A stretch of 64,000 nucleotides of DNA from Clostridiales bacterium. GTDB taxonomy: Bacteria; Bacillota; Clostridia; Christensenellales; Aristaeellaceae. The position numbers and the translations under genes were made by a program. Shown here piece by piece: positions 39,148 to 47,086 of the stretch (position 1 is the first letter of the stretch; every line of letters starts with the position of its first letter). The notes beneath the pieces were generated by a model. It was given only the letters and a program-made list of their open reading frames with translations, was not told the origin of the DNA and did not search any database. Location: NCBI GenBank assembly GCA_015056325.1, contig SVGL01000005.1, positions 62,001 through 126,000 of the forward strand, written 5' to 3'.

Positions 39148-40057
39148 GTGAGTATGACGCCTCAGAATGATCTGCTAGAATACACGAAGGCTGCCATCGA
39201 TCTCGAGACCGATTTGGCAACGCAGAAACTGGTTCTTGATCAATGCTGCGCCGAGATTCAGCAGCGCAAGCCCACGCTTGAATTGGATGACCTACCGTAT
39301 GCACCCGAATACAAGGTTGATGATTTTCCCTCTTACCGCCGTGGACACCTCTTTCTTGATGCAGGTCTCCTTGTTTTCATTCTTTTTTCTTCAAGCTTTC
39401 AGCAAAATTGCATATGGCCCCTTTATCCTTGCGATCCTCGTATGTACTACGCTGCTGTTTCCCGGTTTGCTCTCGATTATCCGAACCAGAAAGAAGATAA
39501 ACCAGCGTGTACAAAAATACGCAACCTATCAAGACAATCTGGCAAGCATCCAGCAACAAAATCAACAGCGCCAAGAGACATATGATGCTGCAATTCGTCA
39601 GTGCGACGAATCCATACTCGCTCTTCGCACTGCCGCACAGCCACACATAGATGAGACAAACAGCCTCCTGGAAAGGTTGTACGATAAGAATATCATTTAC
39701 CGCAAGTACTGCAACCTCCCCGCACTCACCAGCATCTACGAGTACTTCATCACCGGTCGCTGCACTGAACTCATCGGCCCCCACGGCGCCTACAATATGT
39801 ACGAAGACGAGCTCCGAAAGGACACCGTCATCAGCCAGCTGAACACCGTCATCGAGAACCTGGAGCAGATCAAGCAGAACCAGTATATGCTCTACCAACA
39901 AGTGAAGTCCATCAACGAAAACACGCAGGTCATCGCCTCCGAGCTGCGGCAGATCAAGGGCTACACGGTGCAGATTGCCCAGCTTTCCGCCCTCAATGCC
40001 TACTACGCCGCCCTGAACGAGCGCAACACCCGCATCACCATGTACTACCACCTGTAA
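39148..40057 (+). pseudogene. Membrane/coiled-coil protein gene disrupted by a +1 frameshift at T6 (39383-39388)
   Basis: RBS ggaggt then GTG/ATG (39148/39154); frame 1 runs to ...DAGLLVFILF, continuing in frame 2 as FLQAFSKIAYGPFILAILV...; removing one T rejoins them. Confidence 0.65.
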
Positions 40058-40138
40058 GCCCCTCTGCCCCGTGCAGGGACCTTTTCAAACCACCGCAAAC
40101 CCCGCCGCATTTCGTCAGGACTTCCCCCGCGGAAAACC

Positions 40139-40167
40139 TTGACAACTCCGCCTGATTGTGCTATCAT
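40139..40167 (+). promoter_or_regulatory. Consensus sigma70 promoter for the tRNA-Arg locus
   Basis: TTGACA (40139-40144), 17-bp spacer, TATCAT (40162-40167). Confidence 0.7.
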
Positions 40168-40178
40168 AATTAGGCTGC

Positions 40179-40230
40179 GCGCCCGTAGCTCAGTTGGATA
40201 GAGTGTCAGACTCCGACTCTCACGGCGTTC
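40179..40230 (+). pseudogene. Truncated tRNA-Arg copy (5' half only)
   Basis: GCGCCCGTAGCTCAGTTGGATAGAGTGTCAGACTCCGACTC matches the 5' half of the intact tRNA downstream; no matching T arm or 3' acceptor strand. Confidence 0.65.
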
Positions 40231-40264
40231 GCAGTCCCAGCGGTGGGAATACCGCAAGCCATTA

Positions 40265-40338
40265 GCGCCCGTAGCTCAGTTGGATAGAGTGTTGGACTCC
40301 GACTCCAAAGGTCGCTGGTTCGAATCCAGTCGGGCGTA
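40265..40338 (+). tRNA. tRNA-Arg (anticodon CCG)
   Basis: GCGCCCG...CTCCGAC anticodon loop with TTGGA/TCCAA stem; GCTGGTTCGAATCCAGT T arm; CGGGCGT acceptor. Confidence 0.9.
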
Positions 40339-40339
40339 C
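40308..40339 (+). repeat. att-like 32-bp direct repeat, copy 1 (tRNA 3' end)
   Basis: AAGGTCGCTGGTTCGAATCCAGTCGGGCGTAC. Confidence 0.85.
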
Positions 40340-40341
40340 TG

Positions 40342-40376
40342 AAAGTGCCGCAATTCAAGCAATTGCGGCACTTTTT
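40342..40376 (+). terminator. Terminator after tRNA-Arg
   Basis: AAAGTGCCGCAATT-caagc-AATTGCGGCACTTTTT. Confidence 0.8.
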
Positions 40377-40524
40377 GTTGTCTGAGTATCATGCTTTTGC
40401 GGTTCCGAACAACGCTTCGCAATGATTTATTTTCAACCTTTCATTAGCAATCTCCCTGCTAAGCGGATTCGAAGCGTTTCCGCACTTTTTCTCCATTTGC
40501 TAATGGAATTTCAAAAGTTGCTAA

Positions 40525-40770
40525 TCAGGATGTTATGCTTCCTGCAAGCAGCTTTGCTAAGGAGTTCAGTAAGTCCGGAGACTCCTTCAGTTGCGCCAGC
40601 AGATGCTCCGCACTGACCGGCTGCGCAGAAGGCACTGAAACCTTGCGCAGATCAGGATTAGAGTAGAATTCAGAGTCGAATTTCTGTGCATTGAGTTTGC
40701 GATCCTCGTCCAGAATGTGAGCATATACCTTGGTGATCATTTCGATTTCAGAGTGACCAGTATCACCTTG
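40525..40770 (-). pseudogene. C-terminal remnant of a tyrosine-family site-specific integrase
   Basis: Minus-strand reading GHSEIEMITKVYAHILDEDRKLNAQKFDSEFY matches the catalytic Tyr region and tail of phage-type integrases. Confidence 0.65.
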
Positions 40771-41033
40771 GGTACCAGTTTGGAATACTTGAGGTACAGC
40801 TCATAATGTGGTGGCACACAAATCAGCCCTGGACAGGCTTGTTTCGCCTGCCAGTTGGCTGCACCAGTCTTTACGCCCATGCGTTTTGCCGGATATGATG
40901 CGGTCAATACAATTCCATGTCGGTCTTCAGTACTTCCGCACACTGCGATGGCCTTACCCCGCAAAGAGGGATTTTCATTCATCTCAACAGAAGCATAAAA
41001 GCAATTGAGGTCGCTATGCAAAATGATCTCTGC
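40737..41033 (-). pseudogene. N-terminal remnant of Y-family DNA polymerase / UmuC-like protein
   Basis: MAEIILHSDLNCFYASVEMNENPSLRGKAIAVCGSTEDRHGIVLTASYPAKRMGVKTG...LICVPPHYELYLKYSK, then runs into integrase sequence in a different frame. Confidence 0.8.
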
Positions 41034-41054
41034 CATAAATGATACCTCCACAAA

Positions 41055-41066
41055 GAACATTTGTTC
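41055..41066. promoter_or_regulatory. LexA (SOS) box upstream of UmuC remnant
   Basis: GAACATTTGTTC; matches Firmicute LexA pattern GAAC-N4-GTTC. Confidence 0.75.
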
Positions 41067-41183
41067 TCATGCATAAGAATAACACACATCGACGATTGCT
41101 GTAAAGCGAACATCCAGAAATTCTCACGGTTTTCTTGGAAAAAGTGCTTTACAGCTTTGGACTTCCTGTGCTAATATAAATAA

Positions 41184-41195
41184 GAACATTTGTTC
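41184..41195. promoter_or_regulatory. LexA (SOS) box upstream of 41219 ORF
   Basis: Identical GAACATTTGTTC, divergent arrangement. Confidence 0.75.
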
Positions 41196-41218
41196 TTTGT
41201 TCATCTGGAGGGATAGTT

Positions 41219-41509
41219 ATGAGCAATCAGAACCGCACTCTCAAAACCTATGTTCAGGTTGATGTAGAGTTTAATAATGAAGGCATCATGCGCCCCAGGG
41301 GCATCTTGTGGGAAGACGGCCAGTATTTTGAAGTTGATAAGGTACTGGATATACGTTCTGCACCAGCTGCAAAAGCTGGCGGTCAAGGTGATCGGTACAC
41401 AGTCCGCCTTGGTGGAAAAACCACCTTCCTGTTCTTTGAGCATAACCCCGATTACGGCAGCAGCGTGCTGGGAAGATGGTTCGTGGAACGAAAGGTACAG
41501 CATACATAG
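41219..41509 (+). CDS. Hypothetical protein, candidate SOS-regulated
   Basis: 96-aa ORF with ggaggg RBS and LexA-like box 23 bp upstream. Confidence 0.65.
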   Translation: MSNQNRTLKTYVQVDVEFNNEGIMRPRGILWEDGQYFEVDKVLDIRSAPAAKAGGQGDRYTVRLGGKTTFLFFEHNPDYGSSVLGRWFVERKVQHT

Positions 41510-41880
41510 CCGTTGCGCGTGAATCGCATATCTGCTATAATTACTTCATAAGCCTTTCTGGATGAAATAAGGAGATGTACATAGTTGGTATTTCCGGAGA
41601 ATTCATAGGGGCAGGGAAACTGCATGAGTTTTTTTCCAAGCATGGTATTCAGTTCAGTATTATTAATACATGGATTGTATTTTGGTCTTGTCTATTGCTT
41701 TTATGCTTGACAAGCTTTGCTAAAAAGAAATTATTTTAGTTCTAACGAGTTTATTTGCAAATAGTTATGAATATTTGATTAATAATCCCCGAAGAAGTTG
41801 ACTTTACACAATTCGATTATTCATACATTTGGCCATCCGGCATTGCCGGGTGGCCACTTCTTTTGCTTGCTATTAAGACC

Positions 41881-42831
41881 AACTACGCGCTACATGGTAA
41901 GAACGTCGTGCACATGACCACGGGCAATGACAACCTGCACTTCTTCTATGATGCGCAGAACTAGCCTGCGGTTGTCGCTTTCAACGGGACCCCGTACAGC
42001 TATGTGAAGAACCTGCAGGGCGACTTTGTGGCCATTCTTGACAGCAACGGCACCGCTGTGGTACAGTATAAGTACGATGCGTGGGGTAAGCCGATTAGTA
42101 AGACTGGTAGCATGGCCAGCACGCTGGGCACGGTGCAGCCTTTCCGCTAACGTGGATATGTGTACGACGAAGAGACCGGGCTGTATTACCTCAGAAGTAG
42201 GTATTTTGATTCTAATTCCTGCAGGTTCCTCAATGTCGATTCTATCTTGACAACAGACCTTCTTCTTTCCAACCAACAAGCGTACTGCGCGAACAACGCC
42301 GTGATGCATTCAGATCACAATGGACGCAATATTTTCGAAGATATCTGGAATCTGTTTTGCGATACTGTAAACGCAGCACAGGAAATAGAACAGTATAATA
42401 CACAGCTCAGTGCCGCACAAATCCTTTCTGCTACTGCAGGAACTGTAAATCCCCTTCGAAATGCCGCAGATTATACAAAACATCATTTCATTCAATGGAT
42501 TTGCTCAGGCATAGGAACTGCTATTGCAAGTATGTATATGAAAGCTGGGACTGAGTTAGGCTATCCACTAGAGGGAAAAATGCTTGCAACAATATCTATT
42601 GCTGGAGCTGTGCAGTTCGGTCTCGCTCTGCAAAATGCATTTAATGTAAATGTGTTGGGGGAACCGTCTTCTTCCGAAGATGAATTAACGCAAGACACTA
42701 TTGATGGATTACTTGATCATTATCTGAACATGACAGTGGTCATTTTCGAGAACATGTTTCAGAGCATGCCAACATTGACCGACTATTACCTTCAACAACA
42801 TCCTGAGAATTACGTTATCCCAATTGCTTGA
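41881..42831 (+). pseudogene. RHS-repeat C-terminal cassette 1 with two in-frame stops and a unique C-terminal tip
   Basis: YSYVKNLQGDFVAILDSNGTAVVQYKYDAWGKPISKTGS...VQPFR[stop]RGYVYDEETGLYYLRSRYFDSNSCRFLNVDS; stops TAG 41962-41964 and TAA 42148-42150. Confidence 0.85.
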
Positions 42832-43283
42832 AAGGGGTTATTGTATTGAATTCTGTCTTGTTTGCTTTTTTTATCCTCATACTCTATGCTATTGCTCATT
42901 ACATCGCAAAAATAAGAACATCCAAACAGTTTACAAAGGGAATAATCCAGCTGCTAGAACAATCACATACCGGACGGATAAAATCATTGGACTGGACTTT
43001 TCGGGTTGATGAGCAAGTAAAGCATGATTTGATATATCCTCTCTCTTTAGAGCAAGTCATTCAAATCAGGCAGTGTAAAGATCCTCTAGAAAAATCTTTT
43101 GTCTATCAGATTGCCAAGTTTGAAATGAGCCAACAAATTGCAGTAGCAAAAGTAAATGTTAGTATAGATTTTGACGATCCACTTAGTCAGACCCGTATAC
43201 ACCTATCCAATATACCGATAACTATTCACTGTCGTCTTGTTTCAAAAGAAGGATGGGTCGTTTGGAAAGTATGTCATTCATAA
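42828..43283 (+). CDS. Hypothetical protein, candidate immunity partner of RHS tip 1
   Basis: TTG start overlaps the RHS stop by 4 nt; N-terminal TM; position typical of immunity genes. Confidence 0.45.
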   Translation: MKGVIVLNSVLFAFFILILYAIAHYIAKIRTSKQFTKGIIQLLEQSHTGRIKSLDWTFRVDEQVKHDLIYPLSLEQVIQIRQCKDPLEKSFVYQIAKFEMSQQIAVAKVNVSIDFDDPLSQTRIHLSNIPITIHCRLVSKEGWVVWKVCHS

Positions 43284-43380
43284 TTTGACGAACATAGTAT
43301 GGTGGCAAGACAAGTATCTTTAACCCTTATTCTTCTGCTGGCCATCCAGTCACACGCCGAGTGGCCTTTTCTCTTGTCTG

Positions 43381-43704
43381 CACTTCTTCTACGATGCCAG
43401 CAATAAGCCTGCCATCGTTGAGTTCAATGGCACCAAGTATGCCTATGTGCACAACCTGCAAGGCGATATCGTTGCAATTCTAGACAGTGATGGCACTGCC
43501 GTTGTCAACTATGTGTATGATGCTTGGGGCCATCCCATCAACAAGACTGGCGGCATGGCTAACACCTTGGGCGCTGTGCAGCCCTTCCGGTATCGTGGCT
43601 ATGTTTACGATGAAGAGACGGGGCTGTATTATCTCAGAAGCCGCTACTACAATGAAGTACAGTGTCGCTTTGCTAATGCTGATGCAATAGTAACCAGAAA
43701 TTAA
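43381..43704 (+). pseudogene. RHS-repeat C-terminal cassette 2, truncated
   Basis: FFYDASNKPAIVEFNGTKYAYVHNLQGDIVAILDSDGTAVVNYVYDAWGHPINKTGGMANTLGAVQPFRYRGYVYDEETGLYYLRSRYYNE then stops shortly after. Confidence 0.85.
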
Positions 43705-43805
43705 TACCATATGGCACATCGCTTTTCAAGATTTTACAATTTTCTCACTAGCGTTTTTATGCTTTACTTGCTCTTAGTTCAAAGCTCGGCAATACACTAT
43801 ATCAG

Positions 43806-44108
43806 AGGGTCTATTTACAAACTGATGTTGATTACATCAAGTTCAAAACGGGAATGCAAACCAACGCAAAATACAATCCCAGTCGTGAACTCGAAATCAT
43901 TGGACATTCTCTAGATATCACAGACAAAGACATTATCGTGGATATGTTTCAATTAGCAACTACGATAAAAATATACTGTCATAACCATAGCGCAATTGGT
44001 TCCTATATCCGAAACCTGATAGCCATCTTTGGAAAAAACAGGTTCGATTCGATTCGCGAAAGCAAACAACTCGAATTTGTTCTACTCAACAATATGGTGT
44101 GGAATTAA
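43806..44108 (+). pseudogene. C-terminal remnant of an AbiH-like (abortive infection) protein
   Basis: VDYIKFKTGMQTNAKYNPSRELEIIGHSLDITDKDIIVDMFQLATTIKIYCHNHSAIGSYIRNLIAIFGK resembles the AbiH C-terminal IIGHSLD.TDK region. Confidence 0.55.
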
Positions 44109-44211
44109 TGTTCAACCAACAATATCCCACAAATCTCCATATGTGACTATTATCTTTTGAACACGTTGCTCATGATGCGTACATACGTTCTCTTGATGAG
44201 CTCCGACTCTG

Positions 44212-44243
44212 AAGGTCGCTGGTTCGAATCCAGTCGGGCGTAC
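44212..44243 (+). repeat. att-like 32-bp direct repeat, copy 2
   Basis: AAGGTCGCTGGTTCGAATCCAGTCGGGCGTAC, preceded by CTCCGACTCT as in the tRNA. Confidence 0.85.
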
Positions 44244-44486
44244 GTGGAAATCCCCCGGAATCTTGCGAGGTTCCGGGGAATTGTTTTTTTGGAGGATGCA
44301 GGGAATGTGTATGAGGTACATGGTGGGCGTACATACCAGCCGCTTTCCGCCACGCAGAAGATCCGGTACTTTACGCTCTGTCTGCCTGAGCTGTGGTCTT
44401 CCCGGCATAGAAGGCGTGCAGAAAAGCTCGCAGACCTTGCCATTCCACGTCAGTTATGATATCATGAAGAAAATCCTTCATGAAAG

Positions 44487-44675
44487 GTGAAGATGCTGCA
44501 TATGGAACCGAAGGACTACACAGTAGTGAGAATTGAAGGCGAGTACGCCTATCTTTGTGCCGATAATGCCCCGGCAGACGAAGCGCTTTTCATTGCAATG
44601 GCGTTGCTTCCCGCCGAGGTTGACGTAGGCACTAGGCTGCATTACGAGATGTTCTCCTATACGATCATTGAGTAA
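44487..44675 (+). CDS. Small hypothetical protein between att copies 2 and 3
   Basis: 62-aa ORF preceded by gaaaggtgaag RBS-like sequence. Confidence 0.5.
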   Translation: MKMLHMEPKDYTVVRIEGEYAYLCADNAPADEALFIAMALLPAEVDVGTRLHYEMFSYTIIE

Positions 44676-44719
44676 GGCCCAGACTCCCCCACACCAAGCA
44701 CTTGATCATCCTATTGCTG

Positions 44720-44751
44720 AAGGTCGCTGGTTCGAATCCAGTCGGGCGTAC
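44720..44751 (+). repeat. att-like 32-bp direct repeat, copy 3
   Basis: AAGGTCGCTGGTTCGAATCCAGTCGGGCGTAC. Confidence 0.85.
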
Positions 44752-44979
44752 ATGAAAATCCCCCGGAATCTTCGCGATTCTGGGGGATTGGTTTGTTTTG
44801 GGAGCAGGCGCTGATATGTATGAGGTACATGCAGTATGTACAGCGTTATCACTCGTCTGTCTGCTTAACGGATACATTTTTCAGATACTGCCTCCTCCAT
44901 AGCTGCTGATGCTCAGATATGCTCAGCATGCATTTGGCGGTTATAATCGCAGGATAACCCCAATTATGGAAGAGCAACC

Positions 44980-45675
44980 TTACAATTCTTCTACGTAAGT
45001 GACCCCTTTCATTCCCCTCACGGCTGCAAGCGTGTTATTGTGACTGTGAGGCTTACTGCCTTTTAGGGTGACCACAAAAGCGAGAGTATTGCCGGTCATC
45101 TCATCATGTTCCAACTGAATGCCGCTGGGTTCGATGCCCAAAGCCCGGATGTTGCGCAAAAAATCCCCAAGGGCGGTCTTTTTGTTTAACTCCACATAGA
45201 CCTCCACCACGCGCGTGTTGCGGCGCATACGGTAGTCCATTTCGTGCAGCGTTGTAAGTACCAGGAATACCATCAGCGCTCCGATGAAGGCAATCTCATA
45301 CAGGCCCAAACCGATACTCAGGCCGATACAAGCGCTGGCCCACAAGCCTGCTGCTGTGGTTAGGCCTTTGATCTGGTTATGCCGGGTAACGATGATGGTT
45401 CCTGCACCCAGGAAGCCAATACCACTGATGACCTGAGCGCCAAGGCGAACAGGATCTCCGGTGTGGAAGCATTGATAGACATACTGATTGGTCATCATGA
45501 TCGCACATGCTCCCAGGCAGACCAGCATGTGGGTACGCAGGCCGGCAGGGCGATTCTTCATGCCACGTTCCAGTCCGATAATACCGCCCACAATAACTGC
45601 TACTACCGCGCGTATCATGACTGCCAATGGCGTCAGCGTGCGAATACCGTCAAATGCAGTGACAAAATAATCCAT
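44980..45675 (-). CDS. MgtC/SapB family membrane protein
   Basis: IGLERGMKNRPAGLRTHMLVCLGACAIM, ISGIGFLGAGTII, GLTTAAGLWASACIG motifs. Confidence 0.93.
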   Translation of the reverse strand: MDYFVTAFDGIRTLTPLAVMIRAVVAVIVGGIIGLERGMKNRPAGLRTHMLVCLGACAIMMTNQYVYQCFHTGDPVRLGAQVISGIGFLGAGTIIVTRHNQIKGLTTAAGLWASACIGLSIGLGLYEIAFIGALMVFLVLTTLHEMDYRMRRNTRVVEVYVELNKKTALGDFLRNIRALGIEPSGIQLEHDEMTGNTLAFVVTLKGSKPHSHNNTLAAVRGMKGVTYVEEL

Positions 45676-45678
45676 ATT

Positions 45679-46944
45679 TTATTCTCCATTCTGAACGGAA
45701 AATCCATGTTCAATCTGCTGGTAAAGGGTAGTGCATTTTTCGTGTGGCGCATGGAAAAGCATGACCTGGGCAGTACCAAGCCGACGGCACATATGCAGCG
45801 CATCTGCATCGTCCAGATGGACCTTGATCACGCTTCGATAAGACTGGATAACTGCATTGTGCTTCTCACGCCAATCAGGATCCAGCAGTTGAGCAGCAGG
45901 GGTGCCGGCAGCTGCGTGCCCGGAAATCACCACTGCATTGGCTGCGTCGTGCAGGAAGTGTGCAAGGTATTCCTGACCTTCTGATGTGGTCAGCATACCG
46001 TCGGTGGTAAAATATATGCCACAGGGCGCCTGACAAACCTCGTTCCTCTGTGCGGGTGTGGAGACAGGTCGTACCCCTGCCAGGCAAGCCTCATCGGCAA
46101 TGTCAGTACGAATCCAATCGTTCTGCAGCATCAGCGCTTTGCAGCTGTGCAGAATGCTTTCTTCTGCATAGATGGGTGCATCAGGCAGGCGACGAGCCAG
46201 ATCCAGCAGCATATCGCAGCCGCGGCCTTGAGCGGGCACGGGCAGGAGCAGATGTCCGCCCCGCGCAAGGGTATCACGGGCGATCTGGTGGAGTTCCGCA
46301 TATTGTTCAGCCTGATTTAACGCGGAGGATGCATAGGCGCAGTTGAGCACCGCCGCCTGGCAGCGCGGAGGCATATCCACTGCCAGCGTGGCAGAGCAAA
46401 GGCACATGTCGCCGGAATAGAACAGCGGCCAGGCCACTTGGTTTTCCCAGCCAATGGCGTACCAGAAGCTGCCGGCAGTATGGCCGCTGCGGCCGGCCAG
46501 CACCTGGAAGTCCGCCGCCTGATTCATGCCGTGCAGCAGAGGGGTAAAGCGGATCGCCTGGACATGGCTCTCGTCAAAAGGAACGGGCACATCATGTGCG
46601 CGGCAGTAAGCCATCCACTTGCGGATCATCTTCGGGGTCGCTGCAATGGTCTCTGGGGAAGCGTAAACGCATCCTGTATAGCCCAGCGCATACAGCAAAG
46701 GAAGCGCTGCGGAATGATCCTCGTGGCAATGGGTGAGCAGCACGCCGTCGATCTCCGAAACGATATCAGCATCCAGGGCAGGATAAATCCCTGCAGGATT
46801 GTTCAGTTCGCGCTTGACACCGCAGTCCAGAAGAAGCGTTCCGCGCGGCGAACGGTACAGAAAACAGTTGCGGCCGTTTTCACCGCTGCCGCCCAGGGAT
46901 ATAACGGTTCCCTGTTCAAAATGCAATACAGGCATGGAAGGCAT
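45679..46944 (-). CDS. MBL-fold metallo-hydrolase (beta-CASP/RNase J-like superfamily)
   Basis: LLLDCGVKRE, LLTHCHEDHSAALPLL, RSGHTAGSFWY, FYSGDM, VISGHAA. Confidence 0.8.
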   Translation of the reverse strand: MPSMPVLHFEQGTVISLGGSGENGRNCFLYRSPRGTLLLDCGVKRELNNPAGIYPALDADIVSEIDGVLLTHCHEDHSAALPLLYALGYTGCVYASPETIAATPKMIRKWMAYCRAHDVPVPFDESHVQAIRFTPLLHGMNQAADFQVLAGRSGHTAGSFWYAIGWENQVAWPLFYSGDMCLCSATLAVDMPPRCQAAVLNCAYASSALNQAEQYAELHQIARDTLARGGHLLLPVPAQGRGCDMLLDLARRLPDAPIYAEESILHSCKALMLQNDWIRTDIADEACLAGVRPVSTPAQRNEVCQAPCGIYFTTDGMLTTSEGQEYLAHFLHDAANAVVISGHAAAGTPAAQLLDPDWREKHNAVIQSYRSVIKVHLDDADALHMCRRLGTAQVMLFHAPHEKCTTLYQQIEHGFSVQNGE

Positions 46945-47022
46945 ATGGATCCCACCTTTTAATATTCCAAACAGTAATAAAAGAAATGGATGAACTAATT
47001 ATATCACACAATATGTTGTTTT

Positions 47023-47066
47023 TCACATTCCATTGTGTTATACTGATATGACAAGGTGGAATGTGA
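47023..47066. promoter_or_regulatory. Perfect inverted repeat spanning the LysR/MBL divergent promoter
   Basis: TCACATTCCA (47023-47032) and TGGAATGTGA (47057-47066); TATACT at 47039-47044. Confidence 0.5.
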
Positions 47067-47086
47067 GGAAAGGAGGTATTTGCCCT

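Noticed and set aside
40179-40264. Second functional tRNA upstream of tRNA-Arg
   Set aside because: Lacks a TTCGAAT-type T arm and a matching 3' acceptor strand, so called a 5'-half pseudogene.
44112-44877. Minus-strand ORFs containing VRPTGFEPATF / RLDSNQRPSE
   Set aside because: These peptides are well-known spurious translations of reverse-complemented tRNA sequence; here they come from the orphan tRNA-Arg 3' ends.
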